33,261 nucleotides of DNA from Phyllobacteriaceae bacterium UBA1940 (GCA_002336975.1 DDFA01000108.1:1-33261), one strand, 5' to 3'. Shown: positions 19,838 through 27,777, counted from the first letter of the stretch. Made by a program: numbers and translations. The notes: generated from the letters alone by a model not told the origin.

Positions 19838-21547
19838 TCACTGATAGGAAACCAGCATCGCACCACTTTCATGGCCGAATTCCGGCTTCACGCCAAGGAA
19901 TGACGCGGAACGGCGGATAATGCCGGCGACGATCGGCGCGGCGTTCAATCCGGCGGTCGCGCCCATGCCCGGTTTTTCGGGTTTCGGCTCGTCGATGATC
20001 GACAATACGATGTATTGCGGATCGTCCATCGGGAACGCGGCGAGGAAGGCGTTGAAGCGTTTGTCCTTCGAATAGCGGCCGTTGACCACCTTTTCGGCGG
20101 TTCCGGTCTTGCCGCCGACCCGGTAGCCTGGAACCTCGGCGCGCTTGCCCGAACCTTTTTCCGCGTTGAGACGATAGAGGTAGCGCATGTCCTCGCTGGT
20201 CTTTTCCTTGATGACGCGATGCTCGTCTGCATTCAACTCGTCCGCATTGCGCGGCAGCAGCGTCGGGTCGAACAGCAGACCTCCATTCATCAGCGCCGCC
20301 GCCGCAACCGCCGTCTGCAATGGTGTGGTCGTCATGCCGTGACCGAAGGAAATGGTGATCGAATGCACCTTCTTCCACACTTTCGGTTCGGTCGGCGTGC
20401 GCACTTCCGGCAGCTGGATCTTCATCTTGTCCAGCAGACCCATGCGCTTGAGGAATTCCCGGTGTCCCTCGATGCCGACCACGTCGGCCTCGCGCGCCGA
20501 GCCGATATTGGAGGAATAGATGAACACTTCCGGCACGGTCAGCACCCTGCCCTTGCCGTGAAAGTCGCGGATCGTCTGCCGGCCGATGGTGATCGGCCGC
20601 GTCGCGTCGAACTTGCTGGCCATCGTCACCTTGCCCGAATCGAGCGCCATCGCGGTGGTGAAACTCTTGATCGTCGACCCCATCTCGAACGTGCCGGCGG
20701 TCATCCGGTTGAACCGGTCCTTGTCGTGCGCGCCGGCCGCCGTGTTCGGGTCGAAATCCGGCAGCGACGCCATGGCGACGATTTCGCCGGTCTTGGCGTT
20801 CAGCACCACCGCGCCGGCTGCGATCGCGTGATATTTCTCCATCGCCGTCGCCAGTTCGTCGCGCACGATGTGCTGCACCCGCAGGTCCAGCGTCGTCTTC
20901 ACCGGCGCCAGGTTCGTCGCCGTCGCCAGGCCGGTGGCGCGCAGGTCGGCCAGGCCCTGATTGTCGATCCAGCGTTCAAGCCCGGCAATGCCCTGGTTGT
21001 CGATGTTGACGAGGCCGAGAATGTGCGAGGCGGTCGGCCCGCCGGGATAAAAACGCTTGATCTCGGTGCGGAAGCCGATGCCCGGCAGGCCCAGCGCCAT
21101 GATGTCGGCCTGCTGGGCCGGCGTCAGCTGCCGCCGCAGCCAGACGAAGCCGGTGCCGCTCTTCAGCTTGTTGAAGGTGGATTCGGGGTCGAGGTCCGGC
21201 AGCACAGTCGACAGAAGTTCCAGCGCCTCGTCGGCGTCGACGATGTTGCGCGGTTCGGCGTAGAGCGACGCGGTCTTGATGTCGGTCGCCAGCACCTCGC
21301 CGTTGCGGTCGACGATGTCGGGCCGCGCCGCCAGCACCCGGCCGCCCGGCGTCGCGGTGGTCATCGGATCCTGGATGCCGAGATAGACCAGCCGCCCGCC
21401 GATCACCGCGTAGATGCCGAGAAAGATCGCGATCGTCATGCCGATGCGCGTCTTGGTGCGGTCGCCACCCGACATCTTGCCGGCGTTGACGACGATCGGG
21501 CCCGGCGCCGCGGCGGCAGGCTTGCGTTTCACGAACCGGCCGATCAT
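19838..21547 (-). CDS. ftsI: Septal peptidoglycan D,D-transpeptidase FtsI (PBP3)
   Basis: FtsI crosslinks septal peptidoglycan and works with FtsW. The 569-residue protein has a short cytoplasmic N-terminus, one membrane anchor at about 35-58, a pedestal region from about 75, and a transpeptidase domain. Its three catalytic motifs are STIK (Ser291-Lys294), SSN (345-347) and KTG (480-482). It overlaps ftsL by 4 nt and precedes murE by 42 nt. The length and motif spacing are normal for a class B PBP. Confidence 0.98.
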   Translation of the reverse strand: MIGRFVKRKPAAAAPGPIVVNAGKMSGGDRTKTRIGMTIAIFLGIYAVIGGRLVYLGIQDPMTTATPGGRVLAARPDIVDRNGEVLATDIKTASLYAEPRNIVDADEALELLSTVLPDLDPESTFNKLKSGTGFVWLRRQLTPAQQADIMALGLPGIGFRTEIKRFYPGGPTASHILGLVNIDNQGIAGLERWIDNQGLADLRATGLATATNLAPVKTTLDLRVQHIVRDELATAMEKYHAIAAGAVVLNAKTGEIVAMASLPDFDPNTAAGAHDKDRFNRMTAGTFEMGSTIKSFTTAMALDSGKVTMASKFDATRPITIGRQTIRDFHGKGRVLTVPEVFIYSSNIGSAREADVVGIEGHREFLKRMGLLDKMKIQLPEVRTPTEPKVWKKVHSITISFGHGMTTTPLQTAVAAAALMNGGLLFDPTLLPRNADELNADEHRVIKEKTSEDMRYLYRLNAEKGSGKRAEVPGYRVGGKTGTAEKVVNGRYSKDKRFNAFLAAFPMDDPQYIVLSIIDEPKPEKPGMGATAGLNAAPIVAGIIRRSASFLGVKPEFGHESGAMLVSYQ

Positions 21548-21918
21548 CGCACCACTCCGCTGGTCGTCGTCTTGTCGGTGTTGTCACGGGCCAGCCCCTG
21601 GCGCGGCCGCGCGATGATCTCTTCGATCTCGACCGGGCGCGCCGGCAGCTCGTCCGCATTGACGATCTGCCTCGCCTCAAGCGGCGCCAGCTGCAGTTCG
21701 CCCTGGTAGATTTCGGCCAGTTTTTGCAGCCGCGCCGGCTGGGTCAGCAGACTCCAGTCGGCCTTGAGGATCGTCAGCGAATCCTCCTCGAAGCGTATCT
21801 TGGCCTCGATCCGGCGCACTTCGGCCAGTTGCGCCTCGACCTTGTGCTTGGTCGTGTAGGTGAACGCCGCCGCCGACACCATGGCTGCGATCAGGACGAT
21901 ATCTGCTGTACGGAACAC
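21544..21918 (-). CDS. ftsL: Cell division protein FtsL
   Basis: FtsL is a small bitopic protein that forms the FtsQLB complex and activates FtsWI. The 124 residues begin with a membrane segment (about 6-22, IVLIAAMVSAAAFTYTT) followed by a periplasmic coiled coil with heptad character (KVEAQLAEVRRIEAKIRFEEDSLTILKAD split over about 25-54). The family-typical LTQPARLQKLAE follows. Sequence conservation in this family is low, so the call also rests on the position between rsmH and ftsI, with a 4-nt overlap into ftsI. Confidence 0.93.
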   Translation of the reverse strand: MFRTADIVLIAAMVSAAAFTYTTKHKVEAQLAEVRRIEAKIRFEEDSLTILKADWSLLTQPARLQKLAEIYQGELQLAPLEARQIVNADELPARPVEIEEIIARPRQGLARDNTDKTTTSGVVR

Positions 21919-21925
21919 GGGCAGG

Positions 21926-22945
21926 CTACCTTTCGGACGTCGAATGAAGGTCGGGAAGTCTGGGCAGGCCGAAATCGGCGAGGCTGCCCGAGCGGGCGGG
22001 CGCGGCCGTGCGGGTCGCCGCTCTCAGCTTGGCGGAGCGGGCGCGCGGATTGCGCTCGGCTTCGGTCTCCGACGCGGCGACGACGGCGTCTGGCCGCTCG
22101 AATACCGGAACCACGGCCGCCACCTGCGGCAGGTGCCGCGAACCGCCGCCGCTGCGGCCCGAACGGTCGGCCAGGAACGTCTTGACGATGCGGTCCTCGA
22201 GCGAATGGAACGTCACCACTGCGAGACGGCCGCCCGGTTTCAGCGCCCGTTCGGCGGCCAGCAGCGCCTGCGCCAGTTCGCCCAGCTCGTCATTGACGTA
22301 GATGCGCAGCGCCTGGAACACCCTGGTCGCCGGATGGATGCGGTCCTTGGGGTTGCGGCCGACCGTCGTCTCGATCGCGTCGGCCAGTTCCAGCGTCCGC
22401 TCAAACGGCCGTGTGTCGCGCCGCCGCTCGATCATCCGCGCGATGCGGCCGGCGTGGCGTTCTTCGCCCAGCAGCCCGAAGATGCGGGTCAGGTCGCCCG
22501 CCTTGACGGAGTTGACCACGTCGGCGGCGCTCGGTCCCGCCTGCCCCATGCGCATGTCGAGCGGCCCGTCCTGGCGAAACGAAAAGCCGCGGCCGCCCTG
22601 GTCGAGCTGCATCGACGAGACGCCGATGTCGAGGACCACCGCATCAACCGGGCCGCCGGCGAAGACGTCGAGTTGGGAAAACCGTCCGTGCACCAGTTCA
22701 AGCCGCCCGCCGGCTGCGGCGACCATGTCCCGGCCGGCGGCGATGGCGTCGGGGTCGCGGTCGATGCCGACGACGCTGGCGCCCGCCGCCAGGAAGGCGC
22801 GGGTATAGCCGCCCGCGCCGAATGTGCCGTCGACAATGCGTTTGCCGGGCGCGGGCGAAACCGCCGCCAGCACCTCGTCGAGAAGGACCGGAATGTGGCG
22901 GGCCGGTCCGCCACCGGCGTCGATGTCGCCGGCGCCCGCCATCAT
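21926..22945 (-). CDS. rsmH: 16S rRNA (cytosine-1402-N4)-methyltransferase RsmH (MraW)
   Basis: RsmH methylates C1402 of 16S rRNA using S-adenosylmethionine. The ATG at 22943-22945 overlaps the mraZ stop (ATGA) and yields 339 residues beginning [12 protein letters not shown]; the frame stays open upstream through mraZ, but only as a shadow. The N-terminal [13 protein letters not shown], the SAM motif [25 protein letters not shown], and [12 protein letters not shown] with [15 protein letters not shown] are the standard family blocks. The gene is the conserved second gene of dcw clusters. Confidence 0.98.
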   Translation of the reverse strand: MMAGAGDIDAGGGPARHIPVLLDEVLAAVSPAPGKRIVDGTFGAGGYTRAFLAAGASVVGIDRDPDAIAAGRDMVAAAGGRLELVHGRFSQLDVFAGGPVDAVVLDIGVSSMQLDQGGRGFSFRQDGPLDMRMGQAGPSAADVVNSVKAGDLTRIFGLLGEERHAGRIARMIERRRDTRPFERTLELADAIETTVGRNPKDRIHPATRVFQALRIYVNDELGELAQALLAAERALKPGGRLAVVTFHSLEDRIVKTFLADRSGRSGGGSRHLPQVAAVVPVFERPDAVVAASETEAERNPRARSAKLRAATRTAAPARSGSLADFGLPRLPDLHSTSER

Positions 22946-23412
22946 TCCGGCGTTCCTTGCGGCCGCCGCTGCGCCGTCGCCTGTCGAAGCGCCAGCATGC
23001 GCGCGCGAACTTGCGCCATATAGCGGCTCATCGCGCCAGGCTCCCAGATCTGGAAGAACTGGCCGCGGCCCAGGAAACCGACCTCCGTCGTCAGGCCGGT
23101 GAATTCGCGGATCTGTTCGCTGATGGTGATGCGTCCGTCCGCGTCCAGCCTCAGGAACATGCCGTCGCCGTGCAGATAGGCGCTCATGTCGTCCGCCTGC
23201 TGCAGGAACGGGTCCTGCATCGCCAGTTGCCTCTCGTACAGATCCAGCAGGTCCGGCCCTCCGACATTGAGCGCGGGCTCCTCCAGCGCCCGAAGCGCGT
23301 ACAGGTCCTGATATCCCCGCTTCGCGGCCAGATTCCGGAACGGCCCCGGCACGGAAACCCGTCCCTTGGCGTCTATCCGGTTCACTGAACTCGACAGGAA
23401 GCGGTCCATCAA
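22942..23412 (-). CDS. mraZ: Transcriptional regulator MraZ
   Basis: MraZ is a DNA-binding protein of the AbrB-like double swapped-hairpin fold that regulates its own dcw operon and associates with the nucleoid. It has 156 residues (155 if the second of two adjacent ATGs is used). Two SpoVT/AbrB-like repeats are visible: residues about 5-50 ([17 protein letters not shown]) and about 85-130 ([18 protein letters not shown], then [11 protein letters not shown]). The ribosome site is weak (GGGG just upstream). It is the first gene of the cluster. Upstream, four TGGGA-like boxes fit its known target type. Confidence 0.96.
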   Translation of the reverse strand: MMDRFLSSSVNRIDAKGRVSVPGPFRNLAAKRGYQDLYALRALEEPALNVGGPDLLDLYERQLAMQDPFLQQADDMSAYLHGDGMFLRLDADGRITISEQIREFTGLTTEVGFLGRGQFFQIWEPGAMSRYMAQVRARMLALRQATAQRRPQGTPE

Positions 23413-23585
23413 ACCCCAGACCCGATACGCCTCTCACGATTGCACCTTCAGCGCATCCGCGCCGCATTTCACCGCTCAGGACCAGCCCCGCAAACCGACG
23501 CGCCGCGCCATGGCGAGCGGCCGAACCGGCCTCTCTTGCGCAACGCGCGTTACCCGCGACCACCGCCAGATCCTGAATGAGTTCA

Positions 23586-23620
23586 TGGGATATCATGGGA
23601 CTACATGGGCGTCAAAGGGA
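23586..23620. promoter_or_regulatory. MraZ-type operator: four TGGGA-like boxes at 10-bp spacing
   Basis: On the plus strand TGGGA occurs at 23586-23590 and 23596-23600, TGGGC at 23606-23610 and AGGGA at 23616-23620, each exactly one helical turn apart with 5-nt spacers. E. coli MraZ is known to bind TGGGN direct repeats separated by 5 bp upstream of mraZ. The boxes cover the predicted mraZ -35 to -10 region, consistent with autorepression. Confidence 0.7.
23587..23615 (-). promoter_or_regulatory. Predicted mraZ (dcw) promoter
   Basis: On the minus strand TTGACG (23610-23615) is separated by 17 nt from TATCCC (23587-23592). The -35 matches consensus at five of six positions, the -10 at only three. 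Transcription would start near 23580, leaving a leader of about 170 nt before mraZ. The TGGGA boxes interleave with both hexamers. Confidence 0.45.
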
Positions 23621-23805
23621 AAGGGTCACACATTTCGGGTTTTTGGTCTCCATCGGCGGCCGGTTTCCCTCGCCTTCCTTTATCGGACATTAAGGCTAAC
23701 GAAGCGTTTAGAGCCTCGTGCCGGCCAATGCCCGCCGTCGCCCGGCCGTTGCCGTCGGGCGCGCGCGCGACTACGGTCGCCTGCGAATCTCCAGCGTCTG
23801 CGCCA

Positions 23806-24393
23806 ATGACCCCGGTGTCCGCAAAATTGTCCGCAAAATCCGCAGCCTGTTTCATGGCCGCCCTGCTTGCCGCGACCGCCGGCGCGCGGGCCAACGTCAC
23901 CGTGCTCGAGGACAAGGTCGCGTGGTATGAGGTCTCCGGCGCCACAGTCTCCGAGCTGCGCGCCAGCCTCGACGCCAACACGCCGGTCAAGGGTTTTGAC
24001 GCCGAGACCAAATGGTGGGTCGACTGGCGCTACCGCTGGAAACCCGACGGTCAAAACTGCGCCCTGACCAATGTCGAGGTCATGCTGCGCGTCGAGACCA
24101 CCTTTCCGCGCCTCGGCTCCGAACAGCGCCCGCCGGTCGAGGTGCTGGGCAAATGGCGCGACTACAGCGACCGCCTGATGGCGCATGAGCGCAACCACGC
24201 CCGCCATGGCGCCCAGGCGGCGGCCGACATCTACGCCACGCTCGCCGCCTTCACCGTCGCCGGCGCATGCAGTGGGATCGAGGACAACGCCAATGCGGCG
24301 GCGATGAAACTGATCCGCAAGGCTAACCAGGCCGACGAAGACTATGACCGGCGCACCGACCACGGCGCCACCGAGGGCGTCGTGCTGCAATGA
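23806..24393 (+). CDS. Secreted DUF922-family putative zinc-dependent protease
   Basis: Proteins of the DUF922 type are predicted secreted zinc proteases of unknown substrate. From the ATG at 23806 the product has 195 residues. A signal-peptide-like N-terminus (MTPVSAKLSAKSAACFMAAL, then LAATAGARA with likely cleavage after ARA) is followed by a mature part beginning NVTVLEDKVAWYEVSG. The HExxH motif appears as HERNH at residues 127-131 in the context LMAHERNHARHG. KWWVDWRY and the two cysteines in QNCALT and GACSG are also visible. The start is uncertain: longer in-frame ATGs exist at 23605 and 23728, and none has a clear ribosome site. It is divergent from mraZ. No substrate can be assigned from sequence. 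Confidence 0.72.
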   Translation: MTPVSAKLSAKSAACFMAALLAATAGARANVTVLEDKVAWYEVSGATVSELRASLDANTPVKGFDAETKWWVDWRYRWKPDGQNCALTNVEVMLRVETTFPRLGSEQRPPVEVLGKWRDYSDRLMAHERNHARHGAQAAADIYATLAAFTVAGACSGIEDNANAAAMKLIRKANQADEDYDRRTDHGATEGVVLQ

Positions 24394-24471
24394 CAAGGCG
24401 CCTGCATTGAATCATTTTGTCAGCGACATGAATCAGGAGCGCAGGCTTTCGCCGCAACCAATTGAAACAAA

Positions 24472-24888
24472 AGCGCCAGCCGGCCTGTAAGCCGGGTTCT
24501 GTATGGCCTCTCGCCCTTTCGGGCCAAAGACGTGGCGGCCATTCATCTGCGGCCCGCATTGCTGCGCGCCTGATGCAACCTACCCGGATGACTGGGCCGG
24601 AAATCGCCTGAGGGTTTCCCCTCGCGCCATCCCTATTTGGTCTTGCTCCCGGTGGGGTTTGCCGTGCCGCACCCGTTACCGGGATGCGCGGTGGGCTCTT
24701 ACCCCACCTTTTCACCCTCACCCCGCCGGCGCACCGGTCGCCTCACGGCCGGTCGGCAGGCGGGGCAGTCTGTTTTCTGTGGCACTTTCCCTGGGGTCGC
24801 CCCCGCCGGCAATTGACCGGCACCGTATTTCCATGGAGCCCGGACTTTCCTCCCCGCGTGAAGCGGAGCGGCCGCCCGGCCGACTGGC
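24472..24888 (-). ncRNA. rnpB: RNase P RNA (M1 RNA), bacterial type A
   Basis: This is the catalytic RNA that removes 5' leaders from pre-tRNAs. Read on the minus strand it contains the universally conserved GAGGAAAGTCCGGGCTCC near the 5' end, AGGGAAAGTGCCACAGAAA, GGTGAAAAGGTGGGGTAAGA followed by GCCCACCGCG, GGCAAACCCCACCGGGAGCA, and AGACCAAATAGGG. It closes with ACAGAACCCGGCTTACAG. The ends were set by the P1 helix: GCCAGTCGGCC (24878-24888) pairs with GGCCGGCTGGC (24475-24485) with one G-T wobble. A length of about 415 nt is typical for alphaproteobacteria. T-rich DNA (CTTTTGTTTC) follows the 3' end. Confidence 0.96.
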
Positions 24889-24894
24889 AATGCG

Positions 24895-24923
24895 CTTTAA
24901 GGGCGTTGTCGCGCGAAACGCAA
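24895..24923 (-). promoter_or_regulatory. Predicted rnpB promoter
   Basis: On the minus strand TTGCGT (24918-24923) is separated by 17 nt from TTAAAG (24895-24900). The predicted start is 7 nt further on, exactly at the first base of the P1 helix (24888). The geometry supports the call more than the hexamer matches do. Confidence 0.5.
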
Positions 24924-24925
24924 GA

Positions 24926-24944
24926 GGGGCGGCCATGCCGCCCC
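24926..24944 (-). terminator. GC-rich hairpin between the transglycosylase gene and rnpB
   Basis: GGGGCGGC and GCCGCCCC form an 8-bp stem with a 3-nt loop about 50 nt after the transglycosylase stop and just upstream of the rnpB -35. The minus-strand tail (TCTTGCGTTT) is only weakly T-rich. The plus-strand side has a better T-run (CTTTTT) but no gene to terminate. It likely insulates rnpB from upstream transcription. Confidence 0.5.
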
Positions 24945-24996
24945 GCTTTTTGCCACCGTTCTGGCCGCTTCCGGCCGGTTCGGCAAACGCTGGCCG

Positions 24997-25695
24997 TCAG
25001 GACGCGAGGTGGCGCTTCACCTTGGCGCAATAGTTCGCCGAGACCGGGTTCATCCGCTTGGCGCCGTGGCCGGCATTGTATTTCAGGATGGTGCCGCAGG
25101 TCGAACCGCCGCCCAGTCTGTGCGCCATGCCGAGATACTTCATGCCGAACTTGATGTTGGTCTCGGGATTGAACAGCCCGGCGATCGAGCCCGAATAGCC
25201 AAGACCGCGCGCCGTTGACGGCTTGATCTGCATCAGGCCGACCTCGCCGGCCGAACCGCGCGCATTGACGCGGTAGTTGCTCTCGACGCGGATGACGGCA
25301 TGCGCCAGCGACACCGGAACGCCATAGGTCGCGGCGTAGCGGGCGATAATCGCGCCATAGGCGCCCTTGGGCGCGGCGTCCGCCCTGGATGCAACCTTGG
25401 GCCCGGACTTGCGTTCCTTGACCGTCAGGTTCGGCTTCACCGTGGCGACCGACGAGGTCTTGACCGGGTCGACGCCCGGCGTCGACTGGACCTGGCCGCG
25501 GTCGGTCATCGCGACCGTGAACGGCTTGCGGTCGGCGGCTTTCGCCTTGGTTTCGGTCTTCTTGTCGGCCTTGGCCGGCTTGGCGGCGGTGATCTGGACG
25601 TTCGACGTCCTGGTATTGGCGGGGGATTCCTGCGCCTGGGCAACAACATGTCCCATTGCGGCGAAACACATCGCCGCGAACAAAAGCTTCTTCAT
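24997..25695 (-). CDS. Secreted lytic transglycosylase (SLT domain)
   Basis: SLT-family enzymes cleave the MurNAc-GlcNAc bond, producing 1,6-anhydro ends. The 232-residue protein starts with a signal peptide (MKKLLFAAMCFAAMGHVVAQA). A Lys/Ala-rich, apparently disordered linker follows to about residue 105, then a C-terminal SLT domain. The catalytic Glu is residue 138 in VIRVESNY. GSAGEVGLMQIKPSTARGLG and NIKFGMKYL are the usual following motifs, and KYNAGHGAK replaces the common AYNAG. Two cysteines (TCGTI, NYCAK) near the end could form a disulfide. It probably acts in the periplasm. A weak AGAGA ribosome site precedes the ATG. Its exact physiological role is unknown. Confidence 0.9.
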   Translation of the reverse strand: MKKLLFAAMCFAAMGHVVAQAQESPANTRTSNVQITAAKPAKADKKTETKAKAADRKPFTVAMTDRGQVQSTPGVDPVKTSSVATVKPNLTVKERKSGPKVASRADAAPKGAYGAIIARYAATYGVPVSLAHAVIRVESNYRVNARGSAGEVGLMQIKPSTARGLGYSGSIAGLFNPETNIKFGMKYLGMAHRLGGGSTCGTILKYNAGHGAKRMNPVSANYCAKVKRHLAS

Positions 25696-25919
25696 TTACA
25701 AACAGGTCTCTTTGTTAACCCGGGATCCAGCTATCCCACCCGGATATACTCAGTAAGCCGGTTCGGAATTTCCTGTTATCTCCGGCGGTGACCGGAGCCG
25801 TTTCGCAGGACATTTTGCGGCAATGTTGGCGGCGGAAATAACTTTGGATTTCGCACTGCAACATGAATTTATCGAACAAAGCCCGCCGCCGGGCATTGTC
25901 GGGGCGCGTGCGCCGTCGA
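25696..25919. other. Upstream region of the transglycosylase gene
   Basis: This 224-nt gap holds the terminator of the amidase gene at its right end and presumably the transglycosylase promoter. It is AT-richer than its surroundings (for example around 25740-25780 and 25840-25880). I could not choose a -35/-10 pair with confidence, and no gene is apparent. Confidence 0.4.
25874..25894 (-). terminator. Short terminator after the amidase gene
   Basis: On the minus strand a 5-bp GC stem (GCCCG/CGGGC, 4-nt loop, 25881-25894) is followed directly by TTTGTTC, 26 nt downstream of the amidase stop. The stem is short but entirely G-C. Confidence 0.55.
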
Positions 25920-26675
25920 TCAGCCGGCTGGCGGCCCGACCAGGCTCGAGATCAGCGCCTGGGTTTCGGCGTCGGCGACGCCGTCGACCTGACTGCGGCG
26001 ATAATGAAGTTGGAACGCTTCCACCACCGATCTGGTTGTCGCGTCGAATGCGCCATTGATTTCAATGCCGTAGCCGAGCATCTGCAGCATCGATTGCAGC
26101 ATTTCCACCGGCTCGCCGCTGTCTCCTGGCTGGATCGGCGCCACGTCGGGCCAACTGTCTAAGACCGGCATCCGCCCGATCCCCGCCTCCGCGAGCGCGT
26201 CCCAGGGAAATGCCGGGCCGGGATCGATCTTGCGCCCAGGCGCGACGTCGGAATGGGCCAGCACAGATTCGGGCGCGATGCCGTTTCGGGCGCAAATGTC
26301 GCGGCAAAGGTCGATCAGCGACGCGATCTGGACGTCGAAAAAAGGCGGGTGGTCCGCCAGATTGCCGGGATTGACGACCTCGATCCCCACCGATCGCGAG
26401 TTGATGTCGGTGTGGCCGTGCCATGAACTCTTGCCGGCATGCCAGGCCCGGTCGGCCTCGCGCACCATCTGCACCACGGCGCCGTCCTCGTGCACCAGAT
26501 AGTGCGACGACACCTCGCTTGCCGGGTCGCACAGCCAGGATTCGGCCAGTTCGCCCGACCGCATGCCGGTATAATGGAGGATGATGATACTCGGACCGTC
26601 GACCTCGCGCCTCCCCCCGAAATTGGGCGATACCCTGACCTCCGCCCTGGCATGGTCGGGCGCGAAACCGCTCAT
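25920..26675 (-). CDS. N-acetylmuramoyl-L-alanine amidase (AmpD/AmiD-like) with peptidoglycan-binding domain
   Basis: Amidase_2 zinc enzymes cut the bond between MurNAc (or anhydro-MurNAc) and L-Ala. The 251 residues contain an N-terminal amidase domain with zinc ligands His34 (IIILHYTG), His141 and Asp151 (LAHSDVAPGRKIDPG), the 10-residue spacing of AmpD/AmiD. A C-terminal PG_binding_1-like region (about 180-245, MLQSMLQMLGYGIEINGAFD) follows. No signal peptide is visible, which suggests cytoplasmic recycling of muropeptides (AmpD role). However, the added wall-binding domain resembles E. coli AmiD, an outer-membrane lipoprotein. The start overlaps the J-domain gene by 4 nt, so the two are co-expressed. 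Confidence 0.9.
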   Translation of the reverse strand: MSGFAPDHARAEVRVSPNFGGRREVDGPSIIILHYTGMRSGELAESWLCDPASEVSSHYLVHEDGAVVQMVREADRAWHAGKSSWHGHTDINSRSVGIEVVNPGNLADHPPFFDVQIASLIDLCRDICARNGIAPESVLAHSDVAPGRKIDPGPAFPWDALAEAGIGRMPVLDSWPDVAPIQPGDSGEPVEMLQSMLQMLGYGIEINGAFDATTRSVVEAFQLHYRRSQVDGVADAETQALISSLVGPPAG

Positions 26676-27391
26676 CCCCTGTCGTACGCCTTCTCGATGG
26701 TTTCATAGGCAGAATTCAGCGCCGCCACCCGTTCGGTGGCGATGGCGATGAATTCCGGCGGCACGCCGCGCGCGATCAACCGGTCGGGATGGCTGGACGA
26801 AATCAGCTGCCGATACTGACGCCTGACCTCGTCGAAAGACGCCGACGTCGCCAGCCCGAGGATCTTGTAGGGGTTCTGCACCGGATCGACCGCGTGCCGG
26901 GCGAGGATTCGCTCGAAATGCGTCTCCTCGAAGCGAAAAATTTCCGCCGTGCGGCGCAGGAAGCCGACCTCGCGCTCATGCACCATCCCGTCGGCCTTGG
27001 CGATGTGGAACAGCCCGTCGAGAATATCCTCCAGCACCGCCTGCTCACCCTCGTCCCTGAACAGCGACGCCATCTTGGCGGCGTAGGTCTCGAAGCCGGC
27101 AATGTCGCCCTTGGCGAGGTCGTAGAGTCGCGAGACATTCTTCACTTCGGCCGCGGGCACGGTGAAAATCTGCTGGAACGCCCGGATCTCGTCCTGGGTG
27201 ACGATGCCGTCCGCCTTGGCCATCTTGGCCGACAGCGCGATCATCGCGATCGAAAACGCCACCTTGCGGCGCAGCGCCGGATCGCCCTCGAAGACCGTGC
27301 GCAAGGTCTCCACCAGCCCGCTGACGGCGGCGCATGATGTGCGGCTGATGAAATCACCGACGCGGGACCAGATCGACATGTTGTCGTTCAT
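26672..27391 (-). CDS. TerB and J-domain (DjlA-like) co-chaperone
   Basis: The 239-residue product starting MNDNMSIWSRVGDF has a TerB/DjlA-type helical domain (about 30-150, with KMAKADGIVTQDEIRAF and HIAKADGMVHEREVGFL, each an acidic KADG motif). A C-terminal J domain (about 170-239) carries the HPD tripeptide in ISSSHPDRL, which stimulates DnaK ATPase. E. coli DjlA has an N-terminal membrane anchor; none is convincing here, so this form is probably soluble or peripheral. The frame is open to 27499, but that extension runs through the upstream terminator. The ATG at 27389-27391 lacks a ribosome site, so the start is uncertain. It overlaps the amidase gene by 4 nt. Confidence 0.85.
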   Translation of the reverse strand: MNDNMSIWSRVGDFISRTSCAAVSGLVETLRTVFEGDPALRRKVAFSIAMIALSAKMAKADGIVTQDEIRAFQQIFTVPAAEVKNVSRLYDLAKGDIAGFETYAAKMASLFRDEGEQAVLEDILDGLFHIAKADGMVHEREVGFLRRTAEIFRFEETHFERILARHAVDPVQNPYKILGLATSASFDEVRRQYRQLISSSHPDRLIARGVPPEFIAIATERVAALNSAYETIEKAYDRG

Positions 27392-27456
27392 AGAGGGAAA
27401 GTCCCGCAATTGCGAGCGATGATCAAGCCTTGGCGGCCGCGCCGGTTCCGGCGTGC

Positions 27457-27493
27457 AAAAAACGGAAGGGCCGGGGCTGGCCCGGTCCTTCCG
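27457..27493 (-). terminator. Strong Rho-independent terminator after the small lipoprotein
   Basis: On the minus strand CGGAAGG and CCTTCCG enclose an inner CCGGG/CCCGG stem with one A-C mismatch and a 5-nt loop, followed directly by six Ts (27457-27462). It lies 18 nt after the lipoprotein stop and should insulate it from the J-domain gene. Confidence 0.92.
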
Positions 27494-27511
27494 CGTCACA
27501 TGCTCGGCCGT

Positions 27512-27736
27512 CTATTGGGCTGGCGCGACAGGCGCCGGGGCGACCGGCTTGATCTCGTCGGCCGGCGCGCCTTCATCAGCCGGCGCCTGCGGCGCCGCGG
27601 CCGGATCGGACGGCGCCATCGGCTGCGTCTGGGCCTGCAGCTCGACGCTCTGGGTCTTGGTTGAATCGGTGTCGCTGCACGCGGCGACGCCGAACAGGGC
27701 GATGGCGGATGCGGTTGCGAGGATCAGTTTTTTCAT
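27512..27736 (-). CDS. Small Ala/Pro-rich lipoprotein of unknown function
   Basis: The product has 74 residues. A lipoprotein signal (MKKLILATASAIALFGVAAC) ends in the lipobox GVAAC with the acylated Cys at residue 20. The mature part is about 54 residues, rich in Ala, Pro, Gln and Asp (PAAAPQAPADEGAPADE), without a recognisable domain. A perfect AAGGAGA ribosome site lies 7 nt before the ATG, and a strong terminator follows the stop, so this is a well-formed single-gene transcription unit. I do not recognise the family. It may be an envelope anchor or spacer. Confidence 0.8.
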   Translation of the reverse strand: MKKLILATASAIALFGVAACSDTDSTKTQSVELQAQTQPMAPSDPAAAPQAPADEGAPADEIKPVAPAPVAPAQ

Positions 27737-27777
27737 CGCATTTCTCCTTCAGAAATTGCTTTCTTTCGGAACGCGCC

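Larger units (their letters stand above)
23413..23805. other. Divergent control region between mraZ and the DUF922 gene
   Basis: This stretch of about 390 nt has no convincing gene. It carries the predicted mraZ promoter and MraZ-type boxes (23586-23620), an mraZ leader of roughly 170 nt, and to the right an AT-richer part (23625-23710) that may promote the plus-strand gene. Plus-strand in-frame ATGs at 23605 and 23728 would extend the DUF922 protein into this region, but neither has a ribosome site. Confidence 0.6.

Noticed and set aside
22946..23596. Apparent N-terminal extension of RsmH
   Set aside because: It is mraZ and its leader read in another frame; RsmH starts at 22945 with the usual N-terminus.
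24394..24471. Possible terminator of the DUF922 gene from GCCTGC/GCAGGC repeats
   Set aside because: The loop would be over 30 nt and no T-run follows the right arm.
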